62,194 nt of DNA, taken from an uncultured Burkholderiales bacterium. GTDB taxonomy: Bacteria; Pseudomonadota; Gammaproteobacteria; Burkholderiales; Burkholderiaceae_C. The stretch is from contig CAITHK010000274.1 in NCBI GenBank assembly GCA_903892175.1, positions 1 through 62,194 on the forward strand. Direction: 5' to 3'. The position numbers and the translations under genes were made by a program. The number at the start of each line of letters is the position of its first letter. Positions within the stretch are counted from its first letter, which is position 1. The notes beneath the pieces were generated by a model. That model was not told the DNA's origin, made no database searches, and saw nothing but the letters and a program-made list of their open reading frames with translations. Below are positions 9,355-16,010 of this stretch, piece after piece.

Positions 9355-10827
9355 ATGAATACCAAACATTTTGCGGGTCGCTCTGAGTTGTCTTTGATTG
9401 CAGCTCAAGCCATGGTGGAGCGGGGTTTGGAGCCCGATTTTCCGATCCGTGCCTTGCACGAAGTGCAAGCCATGACGCACGCTGGAGATGACGCAGACCC
9501 GCGCGTGGTGGATCTCACGGCCTTGGCTTGGTGCTCGATCGACAACGACGATTCGCGTGACCTCGATCAACTCACGGTGGCTGAGTCGCTGCCCAATGGA
9601 GACACCCAAATTTATGTGGCCGTTGCCGATGTGGATGTTTTGGTGCCCAAAGGCTCAGCCTTAGACGCCCACGCGCAGCACAACACCGCCTCGGTCTACA
9701 CCTCGACGCGGGTGTTTCCCATGTTGCCCGAGCGTTTGTGCACCGACCTCACATCGCTCAACCCACACGTCGACCGGTTGGCAGTGGTGGTGGAGATGTG
9801 CATCAACACCGACGCGCAGATCACCCACCACACCCTGTACCGCGCCAAGGTACGCAACCAAGCCAAGCTGGCGTATGACGCCGTGTCTGACTGGTTAGAA
9901 GGCGACGGGGTGTTGCCCGAGGCCGCTGCCATCGTCCAAGGCATGGCTGAGCAACTGCATGTGCAAGACAGCGTGGCTCAGTTGCTGCGCACGCGCAGAC
10001 GCGCCCAAGGCGCCTTGGAGTTTGAAACTCTGCAAGCCCATGCGGTGTTTGAAGGCGAGCGCGTGGTGGCCCTTCGCCAGCAAGTGCAAAACCGCGCGCG
10101 TCAATTGATTGAAGAATTCATGATTGCGGCCAACACCTGCACGGCACATTTTTTGGCGGCGCATGGCCACGCGTCGTTGCGCCGTGTGGTGCGCTCGCCC
10201 GAGCGGTGGCAACGCATCGTGGCTTTGGCCGCCACCTATGGTGAGCATTTGCCAGCCCAGCCCGACTCGGCGGCGCTTGAAATGTTTCTGGCCAAACGCC
10301 ACATCGCCGACCCGGTGCGCTTTGTGGATTTGTCTTTGGTGATTGTCAAACTCATGGGCTCGGGCGAGTACGTGGTGGAGCACCCCAAGAGCGAAGCCAT
10401 TGGCCACTTTGGCCTGTCGGTGCGTGACTACACCCACTCCACCGCGCCCAACCGCCGCTACCCGGACTTGGTGACCCAACGCATGCTCAAGAGCTTGCTG
10501 ATGCAGGCACCAGCGCCTTACAGCAGCGCAGAATTGGAAGCCTTGGCCCTGCATTGCACCCGCCAAGAAGACGCAGCGCGCAAGGTGGAGCGTCGCATGC
10601 GCAAATCAGAAGCAGCGTTGATGCTGACGGGCTACATCGGCCATGTGTTTGAAGCCGTGGTCACTGGCAAAACACCCAGCGGCACCTGGGTGCGCGTGTT
10701 CTCGCCGCCGGTGGAGGGCATGCTCACCTCGTACACCCACGACCACGAAGTGGGCGAATTCCTGCGCGTGAAGCTGACCCACACCAACGTGGAACAAGGC
10801 TTCATTGACTTTGCGACGGTGCGTTGA
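9355..10827 (+). CDS. RNB-domain exoribonuclease (RNase II/R family)
   Basis: 490 residues from the ATG at 9355. The RNB catalytic domain shows the acidic cluster SIDNDDSRDLDQ near residues 60-75, the typical SLRRV and later DYTHSTAPNRRYPDLVTQR segment, and a C-terminal S1-like fold (residues ~420-490). It is shorter than RNase R because the N-terminal cold-shock domains are missing, so it may process RNA with limited unwinding. It should degrade RNA 3' to 5' in a metal-dependent way. The start is set by the closely facing gene; in-frame sequence upstream would run into the adaptor gene. Confidence 0.9.
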   Translation: MNTKHFAGRSELSLIAAQAMVERGLEPDFPIRALHEVQAMTHAGDDADPRVVDLTALAWCSIDNDDSRDLDQLTVAESLPNGDTQIYVAVADVDVLVPKGSALDAHAQHNTASVYTSTRVFPMLPERLCTDLTSLNPHVDRLAVVVEMCINTDAQITHHTLYRAKVRNQAKLAYDAVSDWLEGDGVLPEAAAIVQGMAEQLHVQDSVAQLLRTRRRAQGALEFETLQAHAVFEGERVVALRQQVQNRARQLIEEFMIAANTCTAHFLAAHGHASLRRVVRSPERWQRIVALAATYGEHLPAQPDSAALEMFLAKRHIADPVRFVDLSLVIVKLMGSGEYVVEHPKSEAIGHFGLSVRDYTHSTAPNRRYPDLVTQRMLKSLLMQAPAPYSSAELEALALHCTRQEDAARKVERRMRKSEAALMLTGYIGHVFEAVVTGKTPSGTWVRVFSPPVEGMLTSYTHDHEVGEFLRVKLTHTNVEQGFIDFATVR

Positions 10828-10880
10828 CAGTGCCTGTACATCATTTTTGAAAATGAGCACAACGCCGTAAAATTGGTTCT

Positions 10881-11171
10881 GTGAAACCTTCTGTCCTCCT
10901 TTCAAATCACAGAGATGCCATCCGAGCACTTGTGACGGAACACGGCTTGCTGAACCCTCGCGTGTTTGGTTCGGTGAGCAGAAAAGAAGACACAGAAACC
11001 AGCGACTTGGATATCTTGGTGGACCCTCAACCCCATACTTCGCTGCTGGACATCGCCAAGCTCCAGCTTCGCTTAGAGCGACAACTTGGCATTCATGTCG
11101 ATGTCCTCACGCCTAAAGCTTTGCCCTTGAGCTTAAGAGACCAAGTGATTAAAAACGCTATGCCGATATGA
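10881..11171 (+). CDS. mntA: MntA-type nucleotidyltransferase antitoxin
   Basis: 96 residues from a GTG at 10881. The minimal nucleotidyltransferase signature GSVSRKEDTETSDLDILVD is present, with the GS pair and the DxD metal-binding aspartates. MntA antitoxins of HepT/MntA (type VII) systems are known to AMPylate a tyrosine near the HepT RNase site. The stop overlaps the ATG of hepT (ATGA at 11168-11171), as is usual for this pair. The antitoxin appears intact while the toxin is interrupted. The GTG start and the lack of a strong ribosome site suggest modest expression. Confidence 0.85.
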   Translation: MKPSVLLSNHRDAIRALVTEHGLLNPRVFGSVSRKEDTETSDLDILVDPQPHTSLLDIAKLQLRLERQLGIHVDVLTPKALPLSLRDQVIKNAMPI

Positions 11172-11539
11172 CAGGGCTCAACGATCTAAGGCTTCAGGAT
11201 TTCTTGGGGCACATGCTCTAAGCCCTAGATCGCATCACTCAATACATTGAGGAACAAACAGAGGTCGATTTCGTGAACGCGACCATGTTGCAAGGCGCTG
11301 TCGTCAGAAATATCGAAATTCTTGGCGAAGCTTCAAACAATATCTTGAAGCGATTTCCAGAGTTTGCTGCAGCCCATAGCGTAGTCCCATGGGAAGCTCT
11401 CTACTACATGCGCAACCGAATCATTCATGGGTATGTTTCTATTGATTACGAGCTTGTGTGGGCTGTGATCAACAAAGACATTCCTGAATTGCACCACCAA
11501 CTGTTGGCTTTGCAAGCCGCATCGTCTAAAGACACTTAA
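11168..11539 (+). pseudogene. hepT: HepT-like RNase toxin interrupted by an in-frame TAA
   Basis: The frame beginning at the ATG at 11168 encodes MTGLNDLRLQDFLGHML, then TAA at 11219-11221, and continues in the same frame as ALDRITQYIEE through to 11539. The downstream part holds the HepT core, including GAVVRNIEILGEAS and the RNase motif RNRIIHGY (the Rx4HxY signature). HepT relatives normally read HxLxAIxRI here, so a GAA or CAA to TAA change is the simplest explanation. A downstream GTG at 11273 could start a shortened product lacking the first helix. It is either a recent nonsense allele or a sequencing error. Confidence 0.85.
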
Positions 11540-12330
11540 AAACTTGACCGCGGTGTGTTGAGGTTGGGATTGGCTTCTTCCAAAAACGTGTCTTGCTTGG
11601 CGGTGAGAACCAGCGTGTCGCGGTAGCCGCCTGCCTGGGTGGGTTGAATGGGGGTGGTTTCGTGGATCACACGTGCGTCGTCGAGCAACAGCAGAGACCA
11701 GGGCTCTTGCAAGGTGAAGCGTTCGCCTGTGGTGCCACGGGCGTCAAACACGCGGGTCTCACCCCCTTTGATGTCTTGTCGGTGCAACATGAAAACGCCC
11801 ACCAAGTCCACCCCGTCGCGGTGTGCGCCTTCGGGGGTGGGGCGGCCAATGCCATCGGTGGTGTCGATGCGAAATTGGTGTGCCTCGATGCATTGCACGG
11901 GCGGCGCGTGATTGCCGGAGTTCTCGGCCTGCAAGTCAATCGCCGTCTCTGCAAAAGCACGCAACAAACGCAGCCAAGGTGCTGACGCCACCACGTCGGC
12001 GGGCATGGGTTCAAACCAGCGTGTCATGCCGCCATGCAAGGCGTTGTAGGTCAGGGGTTGCCAGTGCGCACGGTGCGCGACTGGCGACACCACGTCGTGC
12101 GCAAACGTGAAAGACGCGTGCCGCCGTTTGCGATAGCGTCCCCCGTCTTTCAAATACGGGTCTGCTGGCATGCCATGCCAGCTTTGGGCGATGGCGTTCA
12201 ATTCGACCAGTGTGCAGCCTGCCCAGGCACACACACTGTCGGCGCTCAAGATGGCATAGCCCGTGGTCTGAAGTTGTTGTGCCAATTGCGGCAGGGGAGA
12301 GGCTTGGGGGAGGATGTCAACAGGTGTCAT
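11536..12330 (-). CDS. 2OG-Fe(II) dioxygenase family protein
   Basis: 264 residues. The iron ligands are visible as HRD in PEGAHRDGVDLVG and a distal His in DDARVIHETTPI, followed by YRDTLVLT, which should supply the Arg for 2-oxoglutarate. This matches the 2OG-Fe_dioxy family whose studied members hydroxylate free amino acids (for example isoleucine dioxygenases), although specificity here is unknown. It converges with the broken hepT gene, overlapping by 4 bp at 11536-11539, and is transcribed in the same direction as the small protein and zeta toxin remnant upstream. Confidence 0.85.
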   Translation of the reverse strand: MTPVDILPQASPLPQLAQQLQTTGYAILSADSVCAWAGCTLVELNAIAQSWHGMPADPYLKDGGRYRKRRHASFTFAHDVVSPVAHRAHWQPLTYNALHGGMTRWFEPMPADVVASAPWLRLLRAFAETAIDLQAENSGNHAPPVQCIEAHQFRIDTTDGIGRPTPEGAHRDGVDLVGVFMLHRQDIKGGETRVFDARGTTGERFTLQEPWSLLLLDDARVIHETTPIQPTQAGGYRDTLVLTAKQDTFLEEANPNLNTPRSSF

Positions 12331-12358
12331 GTTGAAGCCATCCTACCAATCGGCAGAT

Positions 12359-12565
12359 TCAGTGCGGATGTCGCGGGTTCTCTTGCGCGCGCATTTTGAT
12401 CAACTCGGCAGCTGTAATGCGCACATCCTTGCCGTTGATGGATACAACGATGCTGGTATCGGTCTTGATGGCCACGTCTTGTGCCGCGCGTGCAGCACGT
12501 TGCATGGCAGCGTAGGAGCCAGCCAAATCTGGGTCTGTGGAGGTACGAATGTCTTTGGTGTTCAT
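12359..12565 (-). CDS. Small protein downstream of zeta toxin, candidate antitoxin
   Basis: 68 residues. The ATG overlaps the zeta-toxin stop codon by 4 bp (12562-12565), so the two genes are translationally coupled. It starts MNTKDIRTSTDPDLAGSY, is rich in Ala/Arg in the middle (a helix), and ends with a strand VVSINGKDVRI. Small genes of this type sit next to chromosomal zeta-like kinases, which makes an antitoxin role likely by context only. It appears intact although its partner is frameshifted. Confidence 0.6.
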   Translation of the reverse strand: MNTKDIRTSTDPDLAGSYAAMQRAARAAQDVAIKTDTSIVVSINGKDVRITAAELIKMRAQENPRHPH

Positions 12566-13144
12566 TGGTGGCTCCAGTCAATCAGTTGAGGCTCAATGCC
12601 AGAGTTGTCGTAAAACGCCCATGAGTCAATAGCACGACTATATCTGTTGTGAAAGTTGTCAAGCCCAGACTTGAAACGCCGACGAATCACGTCTTCGGGG
12701 ATGTGATGGCCGCCTTGAGCAATGCGGTTGGCGACCCTGGATACGGCTATATCTGCTGTTGGCAAAGACAAAAACCAAAGCTTTACTTGAAACCCCAGTT
12801 GCCGCCAAACAGCAACTTTCTTGAGGTAGGTCAGGCCTGAGAGAGTGGTTTCAAAGGCAAAGCTTTTGCCTGCCAACACACACTCATCAATCTCTTCCAA
12901 CATCAAGCGACCCGCCTTGAGTGCTGCTGATTCAGGATTGAAGGGGGCCAGTCCTGCCGCAATCAGATCGGCATGGATAAACCTCAACGTTTATATACCT
13001 CAACGTTTGGGCTTCAGCAGGAAGAAAGTTGCGTGCAAATGTGGTCTTGCCTGCGCCGTTGGGTCCCGCAATGATGATGATTTTTTTTGGAATTGTGGAT
13101 GACCATCTGTCCATTTTGGCATGGCGCGCTAGTGGGCTGTTCAT
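12562..13144 (-). pseudogene. Zeta-toxin family kinase, frameshifted by a 16-bp tandem duplication
   Basis: The first part (ATG at 13144, or 13114) encodes KIIIIAGPNGAGKTTFARNF, the Walker A of zeta toxins that phosphorylate UDP-N-acetylglucosamine. The rest (RFIHADLIAAGLAPFNPE and on to 12562) is in another frame and carries the conserved FETTLSG segment and the late RVxxRxxxGGHxIPxxxIxRRF motif. The frames change at a 16-bp direct repeat at 12977-13008. Removing one copy gives a continuous AQTLRFIHADLIA reading, restoring a normal ~190-residue protein. As written, the gene yields either a P-loop fragment or, from an internal start, a C-terminal fragment, so toxin activity is probably lost. 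Confidence 0.88.
12977..13008. repeat. 16-bp tandem duplication inside the zeta-toxin gene
   Basis: Two adjacent 16-base units, 12977-12992 and 12993-13008, agree at 15 of 16 positions; both contain ACCTCAACGTTT. Sixteen is not a multiple of three, so the duplication shifts the frame of the toxin gene. The single mismatch (A versus T in the fourth base) implies either imperfect templated duplication or a later substitution. Confidence 0.9.
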
Positions 13145-13218
13145 CTCAGCAAACCATAAAACAGCCCTGCCTGAGTCAGAACAAACAATGTGACCGGTTT
13201 ATCCATCTTGCGCGTAAA

Positions 13219-13423
13219 AACCCCGTCCTTTAGGGCGGGGATGTAGAGCGCCGACAGCGGAACTGTCCCCTAGTGCGGCGTCTGCTGTTGTTCGATGTAC
13301 TGCGCGTAAGCGTAAGACGAAACCAGCCTCTGTGAAGCAGGAACCCACCGAAGCGACTATGCGTGAGGAAACTCATGTGTAGCGCCGTAGGAATCCCCTG
13401 CTTTAGGCAGGGAAGGATGTCAA
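13219..13423 (+). mobile_element. Solitary IS200/IS605-type end (omega-RNA-like), no transposase
   Basis: The segment begins with a GC-rich hairpin (CCCCGTCCTTTAGGGCGGGG, 13221-13240) and ends with GAATC, then the hairpin CCCTGC-TTTAG-GCAGGG (13396-13412), then AAGGATGTCAA (13413-13423). The combination 'GAATCcc-hairpin-GGATGTCAA' is the familiar right end of IS605-group elements carrying TnpB, which is also the 3' scaffold of the omega/reRNA. There is no TnpA or TnpB frame in the ~200 bases between the hairpins, so this is a MITE-like remnant or a solo guide-RNA locus. The terminal TCAA overlaps the stop codon of the minus-strand cupin gene. Confidence 0.65.
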
Positions 13424-13854
13424 TTCCAAGGCGTCACGTCTGGCACCTCACAGGGGCCTTCCACGGAGATCGACTCAAAGTCTGCCGGACCCACAATTTC
13501 TAGGTACTCCATGTCGGGCGAGTAGTCGAACAGGTAGTGCACGATGCCGGGCTTTTGGTGCACGCAGTCACCTGCTGAGACCAAAGTGGGTTGGTCACCG
13601 TACATGAAACGGGCCCAGCCTTTGAGCATGATGACAATTTGAAACTCGGCCACGTGGTAGTGCCAGCCGGTGCCGTTTTCGGGCGGCAGATTGGCTTTGG
13701 CAATGTGGGCAATCACCTTGCCGTGGGTGGCTTTTGCCACCCCGAGGTCGCGGTAGACAAAAAAGTCACGCAGGCCCCCGGGCAAGAACTGCGTGTCGTT
13801 GGGTTTGATGTGCGAAAAGTCGGTCTGGCTGTCGTAGGCGAGGGTCGTGCTCAT
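13420..13854 (-). CDS. Cupin-domain protein
   Basis: 144 residues, a complete single-domain cupin with the first motif GTGWHYHVAEFQIVIMLKGW (two His plus Glu metal ligands) and second motif around CVHQKPGIVHYLFDYS. It is related to the truncated cupin at 3-518. The last codons and the stop lie at the junction with the IS605-type end: the stop TGA is the complement of the element's terminal TCA, so insertion may have fixed the present C-terminus. It is followed upstream by the GST gene start region on the same strand (2-bp gap from GST stop at 13857), suggesting co-transcription with the GST. Substrate unknown. Confidence 0.85.
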   Translation of the reverse strand: MSTTLAYDSQTDFSHIKPNDTQFLPGGLRDFFVYRDLGVAKATHGKVIAHIAKANLPPENGTGWHYHVAEFQIVIMLKGWARFMYGDQPTLVSAGDCVHQKPGIVHYLFDYSPDMEYLEIVGPADFESISVEGPCEVPDVTPWN

Positions 13855-13856
13855 GG

Positions 13857-14513
13857 TTAAAACTCCACTTCAAGTTCTTCAATATCGTCGGGCTCGGCAA
13901 TTGCGGCTGCCATCCACTCCTTAATCTCAGGCATTGACAAAATTTGGTCGCTGTAGCGTTGGCACACCGGGTCGAGTGCAATGCCATAGGTCTTGAAACG
14001 CATCACCACGGGCGCAAACATAGCGTCGGCCAGCGTGGGTTTTTTGCCAAACAGGTAAGGGCCCTTGTAGGTGCTCAAACACTCACGCCAAATGAAGAGC
14101 ACGCGGTCGATGTCGAGCTGGGCTTTGGACCACACCTTGAAGTTTTTGAAGTGCGCTTTGATGTTCATGGGCAGCGACGCGCGCAAGGCAGAAAAGCCCG
14201 AATGCATCTCGCCACAAATGGACCGGCAATGTGCACGGTGCACCGCGTTGGTTGGCAACAGGCCTGCTTTTGGTGCGATCTCGTTGAGGTATTCGCCAAT
14301 CGCCAAGGTGTCCCACACCTTGGCGCTGCCGTGGTTCAGGCACGGAACCAAGATCGAAGGCGACAACAGCAGCAACTCTGCGCGTGCGTCCACGTTGTCT
14401 GTGGCAACCATCACTTCAGAGAAGGAAATGCCCGAGAGCTTGACCATCAGCCAGCCTCGCAAAGACCAAGACGAGTAGTTCTTGCTGCTCAGGGTGAGGG
14501 TTGTCTTAGCCAT
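13857..14513 (-). CDS. Glutathione S-transferase family protein
   Basis: 218 residues from the ATG at 14513; an earlier in-frame start would run into the promoter region of phaZ. The N-terminal thioredoxin-like half starts TLTLSSKNYSSWSLRGWLMVKLSG, with the SSWSLR serine in the position of the catalytic residue, and VPCLNHG forms the cis-proline glutathione site. The C-terminal helical domain includes FGKKPTLADAMFAPVVMRF, the usual N-capping box region. It likely conjugates glutathione or protects against electrophiles. It is divergent from phaZ with 119 bp between starts. Confidence 0.9.
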   Translation of the reverse strand: MAKTTLTLSSKNYSSWSLRGWLMVKLSGISFSEVMVATDNVDARAELLLLSPSILVPCLNHGSAKVWDTLAIGEYLNEIAPKAGLLPTNAVHRAHCRSICGEMHSGFSALRASLPMNIKAHFKNFKVWSKAQLDIDRVLFIWRECLSTYKGPYLFGKKPTLADAMFAPVVMRFKTYGIALDPVCQRYSDQILSMPEIKEWMAAAIAEPDDIEELEVEF

Positions 14514-14572
14514 GAATGCCGATCGGTGAAGTTGCCAAAGTGACAACACGATCGCAATAAATATGCCATCAG

Positions 14573-14588
14573 TGGCACGGCTCTTGCA
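14573..14588 (+). promoter_or_regulatory. Sigma-54 (-24/-12) promoter of phaZ
   Basis: TGGCACGGCTCTTGCA matches the RpoN consensus TGGCACGGNNNTTGCW at every fixed position, with GG and GC separated by exactly 10 bases. It points toward phaZ, whose ATG is at 14633, so the transcript would start near 14600 with a short leader. This implies that an enhancer-binding activator and RpoN control polyester mobilisation. An imperfect inverted repeat GTTGCCAAAGTGACAAC at 14531-14547 is a possible upstream activator site. Confidence 0.8.
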
Positions 14589-14632
14589 CTTGTCACCGCA
14601 TACACACAGCATGGGGCCTTAGGCCGCGATTC

Positions 14633-15853
14633 ATGATCTATCACAACTACCAGATGGCGGCCAACTTGGCCGACCCGGTGCGCCAGTTCGCTGATCAGGC
14701 CCGCGAGATCTGCATGAAGTGGTTTGACGGCAAACCCGCCACGCCTTTGCAGCGCATGACGGCTTACTACGAACAAATTGCGTTGATGGGGTTCACCCAT
14801 GTGCGCCCCAACTACAACATCTTGCCGGTCAAAGACCTGCAAGGGCAGACGCATGCCATTCAAGAAGAGCGGGTGTATGGCACACCGTTTTGTGACCTGC
14901 TGCGCTTCAAGCGCGAAGACCAACACGACTTGCCCAAGTTGTTGCTGGTCGCGCCCATGTCGGGCCACTTTGCCACCTTGTTGCGCGGCACCGTGCAGAC
15001 CTTGGTGCAAGATCATGAGGTGTACCTGACCGACTGGCGCAACATCCGCGACATTCCCATGAGCGAGGGCGAGTTCGGTCTGGACGAGTACATCGAACAC
15101 ATCATCTGGTTCATGCAGCACCTCGGGCCCAACGCGCACTTGATGGGCGTGTGCCAACCCACCGTGGCATGCTTGGCTGCCACGGCTTTGATGGCACAAG
15201 ACCGTCATGAATGCCAGCCCGCTAGCCTGACCCTGATGGCCGGGCCCATCGACACCCGCATCAACCCGACCCAGGTGAACGAGCTGGCCAAAGAAAAACC
15301 CATCGACTGGTTTGAAAAAAACCTGATCGGCATGGTGCCCTTGCAGTTCAAGGGTGTGGGGCGGCGGGTCTACCCGGGCTTCATCCAGCTCATGGCGTTT
15401 TTGAACATGAACCTCAGCCGCCATCGCCAGTCGTTTGCCAACTTGTATGAGCACCGTTTGAATGGCGACCATGAAAAAGCCGATGTCATACGTGACTTCT
15501 ACCAAGAGTACTTCGCCATCATGGACCTCTCGGGTCCGTTCTATTTAGAAACGGTCAAGCATGTGTTTCAAGACCACCTGCTGCCCAAAGGCGAGTTGAC
15601 CTACCGTGGCCGGGCGTTGGAGCTGGGAGCCATACGCAAAACTTTTCTGCTCACCGTCGAAGGCGAACGAGACGACATCTGCGGCCAAGGCCAAACCCTG
15701 GCGGCACAAGACTTGTGCACCATGCTGCCGGCCTACCGCAAGACGCACCACCTGCAAGCGGGTGTGGGCCACTATGGGGTGTTCAGTGGCAAACGCTGGG
15801 ACGCGCAAATTTACCCGGTGGTGCGCAACATGATTCAGTCAGCACAGGGCTGA
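14633..15853 (+). CDS. phaZ: Intracellular polyhydroxyalkanoate depolymerase
   Basis: 406 residues, the usual length of intracellular PhaZ of Ralstonia/Cupriavidus type. It hydrolyses cytoplasmic native PHB granules to release 3-hydroxybutyrate. The lipase-like box carries cysteine rather than serine (MGVCQPT, Cys174), which is typical of this class; the GERDDICG segment and late GVGHYGVFSGKRW provide the acid and His. The N-terminal MIYHNYQMAANLADPVRQFAD stretch is also family-typical. It sits alone downstream of a near-perfect sigma-54 promoter, ahead of the cyanate operon, suggesting carbon release tied to nitrogen or nutrient limitation. Confidence 0.95.
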   Translation: MIYHNYQMAANLADPVRQFADQAREICMKWFDGKPATPLQRMTAYYEQIALMGFTHVRPNYNILPVKDLQGQTHAIQEERVYGTPFCDLLRFKREDQHDLPKLLLVAPMSGHFATLLRGTVQTLVQDHEVYLTDWRNIRDIPMSEGEFGLDEYIEHIIWFMQHLGPNAHLMGVCQPTVACLAATALMAQDRHECQPASLTLMAGPIDTRINPTQVNELAKEKPIDWFEKNLIGMVPLQFKGVGRRVYPGFIQLMAFLNMNLSRHRQSFANLYEHRLNGDHEKADVIRDFYQEYFAIMDLSGPFYLETVKHVFQDHLLPKGELTYRGRALELGAIRKTFLLTVEGERDDICGQGQTLAAQDLCTMLPAYRKTHHLQAGVGHYGVFSGKRWDAQIYPVVRNMIQSAQG

Positions 15854-15886
15854 TATTCACCACGACGAGGCGCGTTTGCTTGTGTC

Positions 15887-15924
15887 TGGTGCGCAAAACG
15901 CGTGACATGGTGCGTGAGGCGCAC
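15887..15924 (+). promoter_or_regulatory. Possible activator-binding repeats upstream of the cyanate operon
   Basis: Two identical TGGTGCG elements occur at 15887-15893 and 15908-15914, exactly 21 bp apart (two helical turns). The second overlaps an inverted repeat GTGCG-TGAGG-CGCAC at 15910-15924. TGGTGC resembles the NtrC half-site TGGTGCA. They lie about 50-75 bp upstream of the sigma-54 promoter, a position used by enhancer-binding proteins. Binding is inferred only. Confidence 0.45.
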
Positions 15925-15963
15925 TCTCATGCGCCATGGCAGTGCGCGAAGCTTACATTTTTC

Positions 15964-15979
15964 TGGCGCGGGGCTTGCA
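15964..15979 (+). promoter_or_regulatory. Sigma-54 promoter of the cyanate operon
   Basis: TGGCGCGGGGCTTGCA fits the RpoN consensus at all fixed positions except one (G for A at position 5), with the essential GG-N10-GC spacing. It ends 31 bp before the ATG at 16011. Nitrogen control of cyanate use by NtrC and RpoN would make biological sense. Confidence 0.75.
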
Positions 15980-16010
15980 TAGAAGAGGTATATCAACTTC
16001 GAGGTGCCCC

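Noticed and set aside
11273..11539. A shortened HepT gene starting at GTG 11273
   Set aside because: Upstream sequence in the same frame still encodes conserved HepT residues, so an interrupted full-length gene is the better description.
13221..13240. First hairpin of the IS605-type segment as a simple transcription terminator
   Set aside because: No T-run follows on the plus strand, and the second hairpin plus GGATGTCAA end fit an IS605-type end better.
14489..15505. Minus-strand frame across phaZ
   Set aside because: phaZ on the plus strand is a certain gene with catalytic residues; the antisense frame is low-complexity and recognisable as a shadow.
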